Assembly: GCA_963210315.1 (NCBI GenBank)
Contig: OY723311.1
Span: forward strand, 1,054,001 to 1,118,000
DNA: 64,000 nucleotides
Origin: Rhynchopus euleeides
Taxonomy: Eukaryota > Euglenozoa > Diplonemea > Diplonemida > Diplonemidae
Direction: 5' to 3'
The notes under the pieces are model-generated. The model searched no databases, was not told where the DNA came from, and worked only from the letters and a program-made list of their open reading frames with translations. A program made the translations under genes and the position numbers. Of this stretch, positions 9,921 to 22,039 are shown one piece after another (position 1 is the stretch's first letter; each line of letters starts with the position of its first letter).

Positions 9921-12900
9921 GAGGGCATGAGGGGGGGGGGGGGTGACCCCCGACACAGCACCCACGCGCCGCATTGCCCCCAAGGGATGTTGACGCATAT
10001 TTCTGGGTGCGAATCCTGCGACCCAATTGAAGCGGTGTCTAAAATCACACCCACTGCACACCATGGGCTGTGTGCTGGGCTTCCCTTGAGGCCTTGAGGC
10101 TACAAGGTAGATGTAACAGTCCCAGTGCCCCATGCCCCTCGCTCTCTACCGACACAGTGGCAGGTCAAGCTGTGATCTGCTGGGGTGGGGTGCCCAGAAT
10201 ATCTGTCACCCCGATGTAAACAAACCAGGTTTTTCTTTTTTGCGGGGGTGTTGAGGGTGGGGGGGGTGAGGGTGGGCTCAGAATGGGGAAAAATGAACCC
10301 GCTGGGGGGAGGGCAGGTGAGGCGGCCATCACTCGTCCGTTTAAACACCTCACCACCCCACCCCCACCCCTCCTCCTCCACCCTTCCCTTTTTTTTGGAT
10401 CAGACGTGTGACTTCTCTCTTCGTTGAACCACGCGGCAAAAAAAAAAATGTCACGACGTGGTGCCCTGTACACTTCTCTTGCTTGTTCACACCTACACAA
10501 ACATGCCCATGCCCCACGGGGAGGTGGGTGCAATCGGTGGCGGGGAGGGGGGTGGGTGGGTCGGGTAGTGCGTATCGGCGGTTTCATGCCTTCGTTGTGT
10601 TCATCAGAACGAACATGAAGAGGGGGTGCCTCTGTGTGTGGTGTTTCCTAGGCTTGCTCAGGGCCTGGGGTACTGAAGAATGCTGTGCTTTCTAGAGACC
10701 CAGTTGCATTCAAACGAGGAGGGTGGGGGGGGGGGGGGCGCGGGGGAGATGGGGCTGGTAACCCGGAGTCGTGAGGTAGGGTTTCATACACTTTCTCCAA
10801 GCAACTTTTTCAAATGCTCATCTGCGGTGGGTTTTTATGGCCTCAGTGGTGGGGGGGGGGTTGGCTGTCCTTTTGGGCGTCGGAATCCTCCCAAAACTGC
10901 AAGTTCCCAAGCGATTTTTTTTGTTCCTGCACTATTTTCTTGTTTTCTTCAGTTCTGTGCTCTATACTGTGCCTCGGGCGCGACACCGACAAACACTCAG
11001 AAACGATAAACTGATTCAGGGAAAGCAAATCCCCCCAAACTTCGTTTTTTTTGCCCCTAACAATCCCGTTTTGTCAAACGAGCCAGCGGGACCTGTGCGA
11101 TGCCTGAGCAGTGAGTTGAAAAAAAACAGCAAGGGCAAAACCATGAACACCCGCCATGCCACAGGGCTGCAAAAATAAAATAAAAAAAAGTAACGCCGAC
11201 CCGCGACGTGCTGCACAAAACAAAACCCGGAATGTTGTTTCTGGTTTTTTTGTCGCCGTGTTTCTGGTTTTTTTATTACCCAGGCCCCCCCACCCCCTCC
11301 GCCCCCAACTCCAACGGGGATGGAGGGGGGGAAGGTAATAAGGGGGGGGCCTCCTGGCCCCCGACCTGTGAGCATGGAGGATATTATTGGCCTTTTTCCC
11401 CCATGTCACTGCCCCGGTTCGTTTTTACCGCTCCCCACCCCACCCCCCACACCCCCCCTCTCTCTCTCTCCTTCTCTCTCTTCAGCTCCTCTGGGATAGC
11501 ACTTAGGCCCTCCACGAACTGCGCACCACACACCGCCGATGCACTCCTTTGCCCGGTTCCCGTTTGTGTGTTGATCACCAGAGTTCATTTCGGTGCATCC
11601 TGCGCCGGTGAATATTCATATCAACAGTGTATCTCGAGGCCGTGTATAAGATATCTGATATTCGCCCCCCTCCCCCCCCCCCCCTCTCCCTCCCACGGGC
11701 GTGTTTCCAACAAAAGTTAGGTGTGCCGCACACATTTTTGGCACAGTTTGATAACAGAACGAAGGCCTTTCCCCAGGTGTGACTTCACATATCCATCTCT
11801 GTCGCCAACCTCTCTCTCTCTCTCTCTTGGCCACGATGTGCAGACGCTTCTTTCGGCACCGACCTTCGAGACGAAGCAGGGAGGGTGGACCTGTCTGGCA
11901 AGTCCGATGTCGAAAAAGCGTTCACCAGGGCCAAATGGAACGTAACGTAAAGAAAGCAAAAACCGGACACTCTGGAGGGTGCGCTCTTTGTTTTGTGTTT
12001 TGTACGAACCGTGCCCTGCAGTGATTGTGTGAAACCGTAAGTTCAAGAGTTCAAATTGCGCCGCCACAGTAAGCCTTCTTCGTGCCAAAAGCGGCCAGGG
12101 CTGCTTCTGCCGAAGGAGAGATTGAGGTAGGGGGGTGGGTGGGTGCAGCCGGGTTTCGCCTCGTCGGGTGTTGCTTGGTTTAGGTGAACGGAACTCTGTG
12201 GCCCCGAAGGCCCCCGGAGGCGGACGTTGCGTGAAAGCCGTTGCTTGCTCATGTCTTCGGAGGGAATCCCGCAGGAAAAAAACAGTGTGGGCTTCCTTCA
12301 GAAAAATAAAACTATGTCTGATGCGGGCAATTGGCAGATCGCACCTTCAATCTCGCAGCTTGTGGTTGCCGATATGCCAAAAAAAATAAAGCAACACAAA
12401 ACAAGGCACATCTCTGGGCGGCGGATGCCGTCACCACAGGTCTGCGAAATGGGGCCTTACCGCAGGCTTCACACGAAACACACACCCTTCCCCCCATCCA
12501 TGCCTCCCGTTTATCAACATTTTTTTCGCTTCGCTTCTTGCCCGAGCCGCGTGGTCCGTTCTTACGTTGCACGTCGAGACTCTTGCAAAAAATACCCCCC
12601 CTCCCCTCCCCACGACCCAACAACAAACAACGGTATGGATTAAGGCTGTGTCTGAGGACGTCGGTGATGGCACGTCCTCATCCATTCCGTGTCAACATGT
12701 GAACGTCTCGTCTTGCCCTCTCCCCCCCCCCCCCCTTCCCTGCTTGCGGGAATCTGGGGTGTCATTGTGTACGTTACTGCCTGGCCGTCGTTACGTCAGG
12801 TGGAGTTGTGTCATCGACACCAAAGCGTAACGATTCCACCCCCCTTTCCCCCCTCCCAACGCGCAATTCCCCAATCCCCCCCTCCCCCCCTCCCCTCACA

Positions 12901-13198
12901 ACCGACCGCTTTGAGCCTTACATATCATTTGCAACAGGCATCATTCTACCCATCCCCCACCCCCCCCCCCCCCCTAACACTGTGACTGGTTGGGGGAGGA
13001 GGGGGGGTTAAAATCCTTTTTTAAACCCCCCTCCCTCCCTCTCCCCCTCCCCCCTCCTAACAACCGAAACGAGAAAAAAAAACAGCGGCTTTTGGGGGGG
13101 ATTGTCGACAACACACCAAAAAAAAACGACCCGTTGTTGACAAGGCGTACACACCCCCATCCACCCCTCCCCCACGCCCCCTCTCCCCCCCCCCCCTA
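9921..13198. other. intergenic, no gene recognised
   Basis: More than 3 kb of G-run and C-run rich sequence with many short overlapping frames on both strands, none with a recognisable domain, consistent codon use or splice structure. CT-microsatellites occur near 11460 and 11815. I see no RNA gene. Confidence 0.6.
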
Positions 13199-14346
13199 GG
13201 GGGGGTCAAATGCCACCCTTTTACGTGGACAAACACGATATTTCAAAAAACCGGCGCAGAGGCCCCAAAGCCCCCGTAAACCCTCCAAACCCCCCCAGAT
13301 CGGTCCGGAAACCCATCGAACCCCACTTTTCCACCATTCCGGGCACCTCAGGTGCCCGAATTGGGGTACCTAAATTTTGTGCCACCGTTTGGTACCGGAC
13401 AGTGCCACTGTGTGGGAGGTTGGAAAAGAAAATGCCCCAACACACCACATCTGAGGGTTGCAATGCATGTTGCTTGCCAACCACGTCATCCGGTGGGTGT
13501 CAGGCGCTATGTAGGTGGCATTAGCCAGGTCTTCGATGAGTTCTGGCTTGTATATGTACCTCCCTGCCACCATGCACCGGGAGGCTGCCTGTAGGTACGG
13601 AACAAGTCCAGATGGTCGTGTGATTCCTGTGCAGCAGTGCTCCACAACCGGGATGTGTTGACAACGACTGTTGCAACACGAGCTGTACATTCCGGGAACA
13701 CACGAAGTGCGCTGTCGTGGTACCCATTGTGCCAGAATTGGTAGTTGCTGCGGTCTACTTTGCCTGGCCCAAGAGCACTGGTACTGAACGGTGCAATATG
13801 CGTGGCGAGGTGAATGCAGCGGAAGGGCGCAAAGTCAATACAGCTCTCGGATGGCGGGTGGTGGTGCCACTAGTGTGTGACGTTCACTCGAGGATACAAC
13901 GCATCACAATGAATCAGCAACCGTGGACCGAGTACAATACGCTCTCTGTGGCTGGTGTGGGGGACAAAGGCAGTGCCTGTGCCGCAGGCAGGGAGGTACA
14001 TATACAAGCCAGAACACATCGAAGACCTGGCTCATGCCACCTACATAGCGCCTGACACCCACCGGATGACGTGGTTGGCAAGCAACATGCATTGCAACCC
14101 TCAGATGTGGTGTGTTGGGGCATTTTCTTTTCCAACCTCCCACACAGTGGCACTGTCCGGTACCAAACGGTGGCACAAAATTTAGGTACCCCAATTCGGG
14201 CACCTGAGGTGCCCGGAATGGTGGAAAAGTGGGGTTCGATGGGTTTCCGGACCGATCTGGGGGGGTTTGGAGGGTTTACGGGGGCTTTGGGGCCTCTGCG
14301 CCGGTTTTTTGAAAAATCGTGTTTGTCACCCCCATTTGACCCCCCC
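13199..14346. mobile_element. foldback element with 360-370 bp terminal inverted repeats
   Basis: Left arm 13199-13568 and right arm about 13987-14346 are inverted copies with only scattered mismatches. Ends start GGGGGGGTCAAATG and are flanked by TA (13197-13198, 14347-14348). The G-run/TCAAAT end resembles the pogo termini in this window. Both arms, read inward to outward, contain the same coding-like frame (GRYIYKPE then IEDL, later MTWLASNMHCNPQMWCVG), so a gene fragment has been duplicated into the arms. No complete transposase is present. Probably non-autonomous. Confidence 0.85.
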
Positions 14347-15493
14347 TACCCCCCCCCCCCCTCCCACCCACACACGTGGGTCTTCTTGATTTGTTGCGCA
14401 GCAGTGCAGAGCACACCAAGAGCACGCCCTCTCCTCTATATGCGACCTCCTGTATCATGCCATGCACGCACGCACTGCTGCACCTGCATCTTCATCTGCT
14501 ACGCCTTCCTTTATCTCCGAAAGGAAGAGGGGCGTCTCCGGCCATGCCACCTTGGGAAAGGGCACGGCGACTTGTCGTGCCCCTCTCCGATGCCACATTG
14601 CAGAGCAAGATAAAATGGTCGCGGATTACATGCGTTCTATCTTGTTCGTTAGGCAGGGGGGGGCAGGGTGGGAGAGGTGTGGGCTGTCTTCGCTCCTACC
14701 TGCCGAAACTGGCGAAAAATTTCCTTTCTTTTGTTTCAGGCGACTTTTTTTTTCCCCCTTCTCGGAACTCGGGAACAATGAACCTCATGCTGTTTGTTCT
14801 GTGAGAAGAAGGGACGGGAAGATGAAGGAGAAGAAGAAGAAAGAGAAAGGGAGAAAGGAAAAAAAACAAGCGCCGAACCTTTTGTTGCCGGAAATCTGTT
14901 GCTGAAAAAACCGCGGGATATATTTTATTTGCGATTCACGGTGGGATCTTGTAAATTTTACATGTATAACTACAAGTATAATACATGTATTATACATGTA
15001 TAATACTTGCATGTCAACTATTATACATGTATAATACATGTATATGCCTGAAATATACATGTAAAATACATGTATATCAAGTAAAAATACAAGTATAATA
15101 CTTGCATGTCAACTATTATACATGTATTTTTACTTGATATACATGTATTTTACATGTATATTTCAGGCATTTACATGTATTTTACATGTATAATACTTGT
15201 CATGCAAGTATTATACATGTAAAATACTTGCATGACAAGTAAAATACTTGCATGCAAGTAAAATACATGTATTTTACTTGCATGCAAGTATTTTACTTGT
15301 CATGCAAGTATTATACATGTATTTTACTTGTCATGCAAGTATTTTACATGTATAATACTTGCATGACAAGTATTATACATGTAAAATACATGTAAATGCC
15401 TGAAATATACATGTAAAATACATGTATATCAAGTAAAAATACAAGTATAATAGTTGACATGCAAGTATTATACTTGTATTTTTACTTGATATA

Positions 15494-15822
15494 CCGTATA
15501 CGTAAATATTATGGAACGTAAATATTATGGAACGGGCCCATTTTTGGCCGGTCCGTTCCATAATATTTACGTTCCAAAATATTTACAGGGCCAGTTGGGG
15601 ACTCGGTGGTGAGGACGGCTTGCGTCAGGAATCGCGCGAAAAGTGCACGAGTAGGTCCCGTCAGGGACTCTGCATGCCGTCCGATCACCTGGTCCAAGTC
15701 CCCGAGTCGCAGAAAGCCCTGTAAATATTATGGAACGAAAAAAATCTGGAACGCCAACCCACCAGCGTTCCAAAATATTTACGTTCCATAATATTTACGT
15801 TCCAAAATATTTACGTATACGG
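15494..15822 (+). mobile_element. MITE, CCGTATACG family, copy 1
   Basis: This 329-bp element starts CCGTATACGTAAATATT, ends with the inverted complement and is flanked by TA. Subterminal GTTCCATAATATTTAC units are repeated in both orientations, enclosing a GC-rich unique core with GGACTCGGTGGTGAGG. Non-coding. The other copies are at 15916-16260 (reverse) and 40484-41355 (interrupted). Confidence 0.88.
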
Positions 15823-15915
15823 TACATGTATTTTACATGTATATTTCAGGCATGTACATGTATTATACATGTATAATAGTTGACATGCAAGTATTATACA
15901 TGTATAATACATGTA

Positions 15916-16260
15916 CCGTATACGTAAATATTTTGGAACGTAAATATTATGGAACGTAAATAATATGGAACGTAAATATTTTGGAACGCTGGTGGGTTGG
16001 CGTTCCAGATTTTTTTCGTTCCATAATATTTACAGGGCTTTCTGCGACTCGGGGACTTGGACCAGGTGATCGGACGGCATACAGAGTCCCTGACGGGACC
16101 TACTCGTGCACTTTTCGCGCGATTCCTGACGCAAGCCGTCCTCACCACCGAGTCCCCAACTGGCCCTGTAAATATTATGGAACGTAAATATTATGGAACG
16201 GACCGGCCAAAAATGGGCCCGTTCCATAATATTTACGTTCCATAATATTTACGTATACGG
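15916..16260 (-). mobile_element. MITE, CCGTATACG family, copy 2
   Basis: Same family as the element at 15494-15822 in opposite orientation, 345 bp, flanked by TA (15914-15915, 16261-16262). It is longer because of extra GTAAATATTATGGAACG-type subterminal units. Core sequence is almost identical to copy 1 (GCATGCC there reads GTATGCC-like here). Confidence 0.88.
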
Positions 16261-16658
16261 TATATACTTGTAGTTATACATGTAAAATTTACAAGATCCC
16301 ACCGTGAAGACCCACACCTCCCCCCCCCCCTCCCATGGCATTAGCCAGGCATGACAAGGCCACCACGAAATATATGTCCACTGGACACCTGATTTGTGGG
16401 GTGTCAGCCCCCATCCCAAGCCTGCATTCTTTTTGGAGCAAACCATGTCGCCCACTTCCCCCCACCCACCCACCCACCCCTACTTTCTCTCTCTGTCTCT
16501 TTCTCTCTGTCTCTCTCTCTCTTCTCCTTCTCTCTCTCACGTCCATCGGCACACCAACTCACATTTGCATCAGTTCATCTCCCACCTCCACCACCCTACA
16601 TCAGCCCTCAGGAGGGGTGTGTGTGAGGGGTGCTGGCATTGGTGCCTGGCCTCACACC

Positions 16659-18434
16659 ATGGTTGCTGAAGGAGGGGGAAGCCCCTGGGCGGGAGGCCGG
16701 GGGGAGGCTGATGCTGCCGACGACCTGAGCCAGGGCGTGTCGCTGCCGACCATACGCCGCGTAGGGGACAGCAACCCTCTTGGGGCCCTGAGCCCTACCT
16801 CGCAGGCGGGGGCTGATGAGACCTCGCGCATACTCAGCCCGGCACCCTTCGACTCGGGTGACGTTTCGAAGGAAGAGGGCGACCTGGCCTGGCCTGTCGC
16901 TGCGTGGTACGTCCTGGCTGTGGAGCTCTGCGAGCGCCTCGCCTACTATGGGGCGAGCGTGGTGTTCTTCCCTTATATGAAGACGATGCTTGGGTTCAAC
17001 CAGGATGCCTCCAACGCCCTCTACAACTGCTTCAACTTCTGGTGCTACGCATCGTGTCTCATCGGTGGCTACGTCTCGGATGCCTACCTGGGTCGGGTCG
17101 ACTCCATCGTGCGGTTCGCAGTGATCTACGCTGTGGGGCTCATCGTGCTGACCCTTTCCGCCGCCCCCTTCACCTGGAGCAACTACCCCGATGACCCTGC
17201 CGATGGGTTTGCCCTCCCGGGCTTCGGCATCGCCATCCTGTTCATCGGGCTGGGCACGGGGGGGATCAAGGCCAACGTGTCGCCCCTCATGGCGGACCAG
17301 ATCGAGAACAGGCCCCCCGAGGTGTACGCCAGTGTCTTCAGGTGGTTCTACTGGGCTATCAACGTGGGGTCCTTCGTGGGCATGCTGGTGTCACCCATCC
17401 TGCACGACCAGGTGGGTGAGAAGCGCCCGAGCGACAGGGAGGATCCGAACAGCGATCTGGATGGCACCGGGTATTGGGCGTCGTTTGTGATGCCGCTGGG
17501 GCTCTTCATCGTCGCGGTGATCATCTTCATGGTGGGGCGGCACCGCGGGCTGTATGTGTCCCACCCGCCGTCAGGCTCCATCCTCTCCAGCTGCTTCCGT
17601 GCTGCAAGGTTTGCGTGGCGGGAGCGGAGCATCGCCGAGGCGCATGCCGAATTTGCTGGGGACCCCCGCCCCTCGAAGCGGCACTGGCTGGACTGGGCTT
17701 CGGGGTCTGAATATGCTGAGGCTGCAGGTGATTTGAAGCTGGCCCTGCGTGCCTGCACCGTCTTCCTGTGGTACCCCGTGTATTGGGTGTGCTACGGCCA
17801 GACCTCCACCAACCTTGTCGCCCAGGCAGACCTCTTGGAGCGCCCCAGCTGGATCGCCTCCGAGGCACTGAATGTTGTGGGCGCTGCGACTGTGATCGTG
17901 CTGATCCCTGTGTTTGAGAAGGGCGTGTTCCCCATGCTGCGGCGTGCCGGGTACGACCCCTCACCGCTGGTGCGGATCAGCATCGGGTTCATCCTCGCCG
18001 CAATCGCCATCCTCTACGCCGCAACCCTGGAGTACTACATCCACGAGAGGGGCTCCTTCACCAGCTCGGGGGACTACATCCCTGATGGGGAGAAGATCAC
18101 CATCTGGTGGCAGATCCCGCCCTACTTCATCATTGCGCTGAGCGAGATCTTTGCGAGCGTCGGAGGGCTGGAGTTTGCTTACACACAGGCACCCGATTCG
18201 ATGAAGAGCCTGGTGATGAGCGTGTTTCTCTGCACCGACGCGGCAGGGTCGCTCCTGGGCCTGGCCATATCGCCTGCGATGATACCGCAGAACATGGTGT
18301 ACGTCTTCTTCTCCCTGGGTGGGACGATGGCGGTAATTTCTGTCGTCTTCTTCTTCACCTTCCGCGGGCGGGCCACGCGCACAAAACTTCCGGAACACCG
18401 CCGCTCTGCAATATACTCAGAAGGCCCTGTGTGA
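16659..18434 (+). CDS. proton-coupled oligopeptide transporter (POT/PTR family), gene 1
   Basis: A major-facilitator transporter that imports di- and tripeptides with protons, expected in the plasma membrane or a digestive organelle membrane. The 591-residue protein has an acidic cytosolic N tail of about 70 residues, then the family's ExxER proton-coupling motif in AVELCERLAYYG on helix 1, LGRVD and FIGLGTGGIKANVSPLMADQ (the PTR2 signature region), and about 12 hydrophobic helices to the C terminus. Start is the ATG at 16659; the open frame upstream is pyrimidine-rich, low-complexity sequence and probably 5' UTR. No introns. It is the first of a tandem pair with the gene at 22040; long stretches are base-for-base identical. 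Substrate range cannot be read from sequence. Confidence 0.92.
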   Translation: MVAEGGGSPWAGGRGEADAADDLSQGVSLPTIRRVGDSNPLGALSPTSQAGADETSRILSPAPFDSGDVSKEEGDLAWPVAAWYVLAVELCERLAYYGASVVFFPYMKTMLGFNQDASNALYNCFNFWCYASCLIGGYVSDAYLGRVDSIVRFAVIYAVGLIVLTLSAAPFTWSNYPDDPADGFALPGFGIAILFIGLGTGGIKANVSPLMADQIENRPPEVYASVFRWFYWAINVGSFVGMLVSPILHDQVGEKRPSDREDPNSDLDGTGYWASFVMPLGLFIVAVIIFMVGRHRGLYVSHPPSGSILSSCFRAARFAWRERSIAEAHAEFAGDPRPSKRHWLDWASGSEYAEAAGDLKLALRACTVFLWYPVYWVCYGQTSTNLVAQADLLERPSWIASEALNVVGAATVIVLIPVFEKGVFPMLRRAGYDPSPLVRISIGFILAAIAILYAATLEYYIHERGSFTSSGDYIPDGEKITIWWQIPPYFIIALSEIFASVGGLEFAYTQAPDSMKSLVMSVFLCTDAAGSLLGLAISPAMIPQNMVYVFFSLGGTMAVISVVFFFTFRGRATRTKLPEHRRSAIYSEGPV

Positions 18435-20994
18435 TGTTGTTTGGGTTGGCCTATCTTATATGCCCACCCTTCGCAACTGTGCCTCTCGTCGTGTATGTTG
18501 TCAGCTATGCCTTCTGCCTGTGCGTGACAACAGCAGGCCGGATTGGTCTACCCTAATATTAAGTTATGCGTTGACAAGGCCCTTCCAAAGCGGCAAACGG
18601 TCATAATTTAGGCCTACATCGTATTTGGGGGGGTCGTGTGCCATCGCCTATCGCTTTATACCTTTGCGGACGATGTGCTTTGCCTGTCCGTGTGATTTGT
18701 ATGTCTCCCTCTCCCTGCCAGACGCCACTGTTTTCCCCTTGGGCGCGTTGGTGGTGTACTCTGCACTGCCGCAGCAATGGATGTGGGTGCGCCAGCTGGT
18801 TCCGCACTCAACTAACCAGCGAATCTTGCAGCCCTGTTTGGTCGTGTCTGCATGAGTCCAAACCAGCAACCCTGACGATGAACGCGTGTATGTGTGTGTC
18901 ATGTGTATACCTGTGGTTCCCACGTTTTGAGTGGGTCAACCCCTGTGCGGACTTTAGCCCACCTTTCGCCGTCCCACCCATATGTCACAGCAGAACAGCC
19001 CCACTTGTGTGAGAGGAAGTGCGGTGCCAAATCAGTGCCATTCGGAAACGGGGCGTGCTTGCGTGTGCCCCGTGTGCTTGCTTGGGGACCACCCCCACCC
19101 CACCCCACCCCACCCCCAGTTCCGAATCCCGAACCCTTTTGATGGGTTATCGCCTGCAGCCCAGCCAAGCTGCCTTTCCCACACCTCTCCTCCCCCTTCC
19201 CCGCTCCTCCTGTGCATGAGTTACTCTACGTATGGTCAGGTTCGGGTTTTTGTTGAATTTGAACAGCTCGCCGCCCCAGAGCCCTGGCGGCCCTTCGGGC
19301 CCATCAGTGGCCATATTGGTGGGGGGTGGGGTGGGGGGGGCGCCCTCTGGTCTTACTCTGTGCAGGGTAGTGAGCCCCAGCGCCGGTCTGTGGTGGGGCT
19401 GATGCAGAGGGCAGGCTGTATGTGCCGCAAGAATTTGGAAAAACAGAACAGTGCGGTCCCTGTGGGACTGTGCCCTCAGGTATTGGGTGGGCGATTCTTA
19501 CTCACTATCTTGAGTTTTTGGAACACATGGGGCACCCGGTGTCAAAAAAGATGGCGGGAAACGCCTGCAGTTTCCTGGATAGGTTTCAGAGCGTCGTCCC
19601 AGGACCCCATTCTTTTTTTTATACCACACCAGGGCTTCCTGTGTGTTTTCTGCGTCAACAACGGTAGCGGGCGCAAAAAAAAATAATACGCACAATCTTT
19701 TTTGCAGCGATCGGTCTGACTCTGCCAGGCAATCATCACTTGGGCAGCCCCACTTTAGAGCGATGTGGGTGCAAGCCCTGCCCTGGCACTGACAACACGG
19801 CAGACACTGAGGCGGGGCTGCCCCTTTGCAGCAGCTCCTCCCTAGACAGACAAAAACGGGCCGAGACCGTCTCCCTGCACCTTCCGCTGTGCGACTGCAT
19901 TGGAACGGGCGGCGTCGAGCCACTCGCTGGCCCCCGCTCGCTCCCTCCCGTGCTCCACAGGCTCTCCCCTGGCGCTTCTTCTGCAGGCACAACGACCCCC
20001 CTCCCCTTGTGTCAAGCAGCAGGGTCCCTCACCGCCACCGACCAACCCCCCCCTCGAGATCATTTTCCATTCCCTCTCGACGATCAAACCCCCTCGAGAT
20101 CAGCCGTCTGATGCATGTTACATCGTTCTGGCTGATTCCCTCCTCCGCTCTTAACCGTGTGATCCACTTCTCCGGGGAAAAGTGCCAAACTTTTTTTTGT
20201 TTCTCTGCTGTTTTTTTTGTTGTTGTGTGAACCCATCCAGTGCCAAACCATCACACCGCCCCAACCCCCTCACATGGGGGGGGTTGGGGCCTTTGCGTTC
20301 GATGATGCGCCTTTCCTCTTCTTTGCGTGAACACTGCCCCCCCCCCCCCCAGTGGAACCTCTTCCACGTGTTTACCCGTAGAAACTGTGAGTCCCCTCGA
20401 TGCTGCCGCCCCCTCGAAGAACCGTGTCCATCGCAATGGTGTTTTGAGTGGGTCTGCTGAGCGTCGCCCTCCGCTTGTGTGTGGGCTACCGTGACCCCTG
20501 CGTGTGTTTTGTAGGGGATTCTGGCCTGCTCTACCCAAGCCCGACTTGACAATCTTTCCGAAAAGTATGGGGGGCGGGGAGGGGGCTTCATGCAACGTCA
20601 CATCAAATCGTGGCACATGGCGCAAGTGCCAACGCACGGCGGTGCCTGACACAAGTCCGGATGTGTGACGGCGCTTCTTCTAAACTGCAGCTAACGTGTG
20701 TGACACCGTTCCTCCTCCCTGCAGCTGCCCCATCTGGAGTTGACAAAGAAAGGTTAATATACCGTGTCTGCCCGGCTCCAGCAGATGTCAGATCCAGCCG
20801 GCTGTTTGCGGGTTGAGGGTTTGGGGTGGCTGGTGGTGGTGGTGGTGGCGGCATGGAGCGCCGCCCGGTCTGCGGGGGGGCTCTCCCACCACGCCTCTGT
20901 GTCGGAATACAGCAGCCGGCGACAAAGCGCCGAAAACAGCTCTGCCCTAACACGTCTCCCCCCCCCCCCCCCCCACCAAGCTACTTCTATTTCA
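18435..20994. other. intergenic, no gene recognised
   Basis: About 2.5 kb with short frames only. It contains several C-runs followed by AG. Nothing resembling a coding exon or RNA gene was found. Confidence 0.55.
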
Positions 20995-21852
20995 CTACCC
21001 CCCCCCCTGCATACGTTTGACGATTGGCACGCTGCCTGTGAGTGGCTCAGTGCGCAAGCATGCGCGAGGTCGCTCAGATGGTTTCTTGGATGAGGGTGCA
21101 GCGCAGTTCCGTCTGCAGCGGCCGTGCCGCACTCGTGTCTTGAGGGCCTTAGCCTTCTCCTCTTTCTTGGCGGCGAAGCCAGATGCCTGGTGAATGCATT
21201 GCAGAACAGTCGCCATTTTCTGGCGAAGCTCGAACGCCAGTTCTTCCGCCTTGCGCAGGTGAAGTCCTTTCTCTGCGTATTTCCCCGCAACATGCCTTCC
21301 TCATCTCATTCCGGGACAACTTTTCCCGTCAGTTTCAGTCAGACAGGCGGCTGTCCCTTTGCGCAGCGCGGTCACGGGGGTCATGGCTGATGCGCCGCCA
21401 CCCGCCTCTCCGGTGCATCGAACAGAGCTTCCACTGGCGGGAACTGTGCACATCTCCCTCCCTCCTGCCCGCGGTTGCCCACCCTGCGTCTCACCGCATC
21501 CCACTCTGCGACATCAGCTGCGTCCGCAGGGCGCCGCTCCGACCCATGGAACGGCATCGCGGCAGACAGGGCCATAGGGGACGGCGGCGCAGGTGGGGAC
21601 GGAGGCGGGGGAACCCACTGCTGTTGCGGCTGCTGGTACTGACGCTCCTGGTGGGCGGTGTGCTACGCGCGCCAGCTCCGATCGGAACTGGCGGGTCTGC
21701 TCCTCCGCCTGCTCCCGGAACTGTCGGGCCTGCCCCTCCACGAGTTTGCTTTTTTGCTGTGTTGTGCCTTGATAACGACCACCACCACTATCTGAGTTTA
21801 CGTTGAGAATTTGCAGCGGAGAGAGAGGCAGAGCACACTCACACAACACCAC
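20995..21852 (-). pseudogene. coding-like coiled-coil remnant on the minus strand
   Basis: Three minus-strand frames in succession look protein-like rather than random: 21852 downward has QARQFREQAEEQTRQFRSEL, the next frame has QYQQPQQQWVPPPPSPPAPP and then DVAEWDAVRRRV, and about 21290-20995 has KYAEKGLHLRKAEELAFELR followed by Lys/Ala-rich sequence. They are separated by frame changes and stops, so this is either a decayed gene or exons whose introns I could not resolve. It opposes the direction of every host gene here. No family recognised. Confidence 0.3.
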
Positions 21853-22039
21853 CTTCGGCAGGTTTCACGGTGGGTGGTTGTTGCGTTTCTTGTTCTTGAT
21901 GCACGTAACAGATCGTACAGAGCCCTCTCCCACCTCTCTGCCAATTAAGTGAATCGGATCAATAGCAAAATCCCACCACCACCATCACCACCGCCACCAC
22001 CACCGCCAGGTTTCCTCTGGTGCGCTGCGCACCTCCAGG

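Larger units (their letters stand above)
14935..16308. mobile_element. foldback element of TACATGTA/TTGCATGCAA palindromes
   Basis: The outer ends are an inverted pair, TTCACGGTGGGATCTTGTAA at 14935 and its complement ending at 16308. Most of the interior (14960-15490, 15825-15915) is a simple mosaic of TACATGTA, TATAATAC and CTTGCATGCAAG, nearly all self-complementary. Two oppositely oriented MITEs (15494-15822 and 15916-16260) have inserted into it at TA. It encodes no protein. A GA dinucleotide flanks both outer ends, which may be a 2-bp target duplication. Confidence 0.8.
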
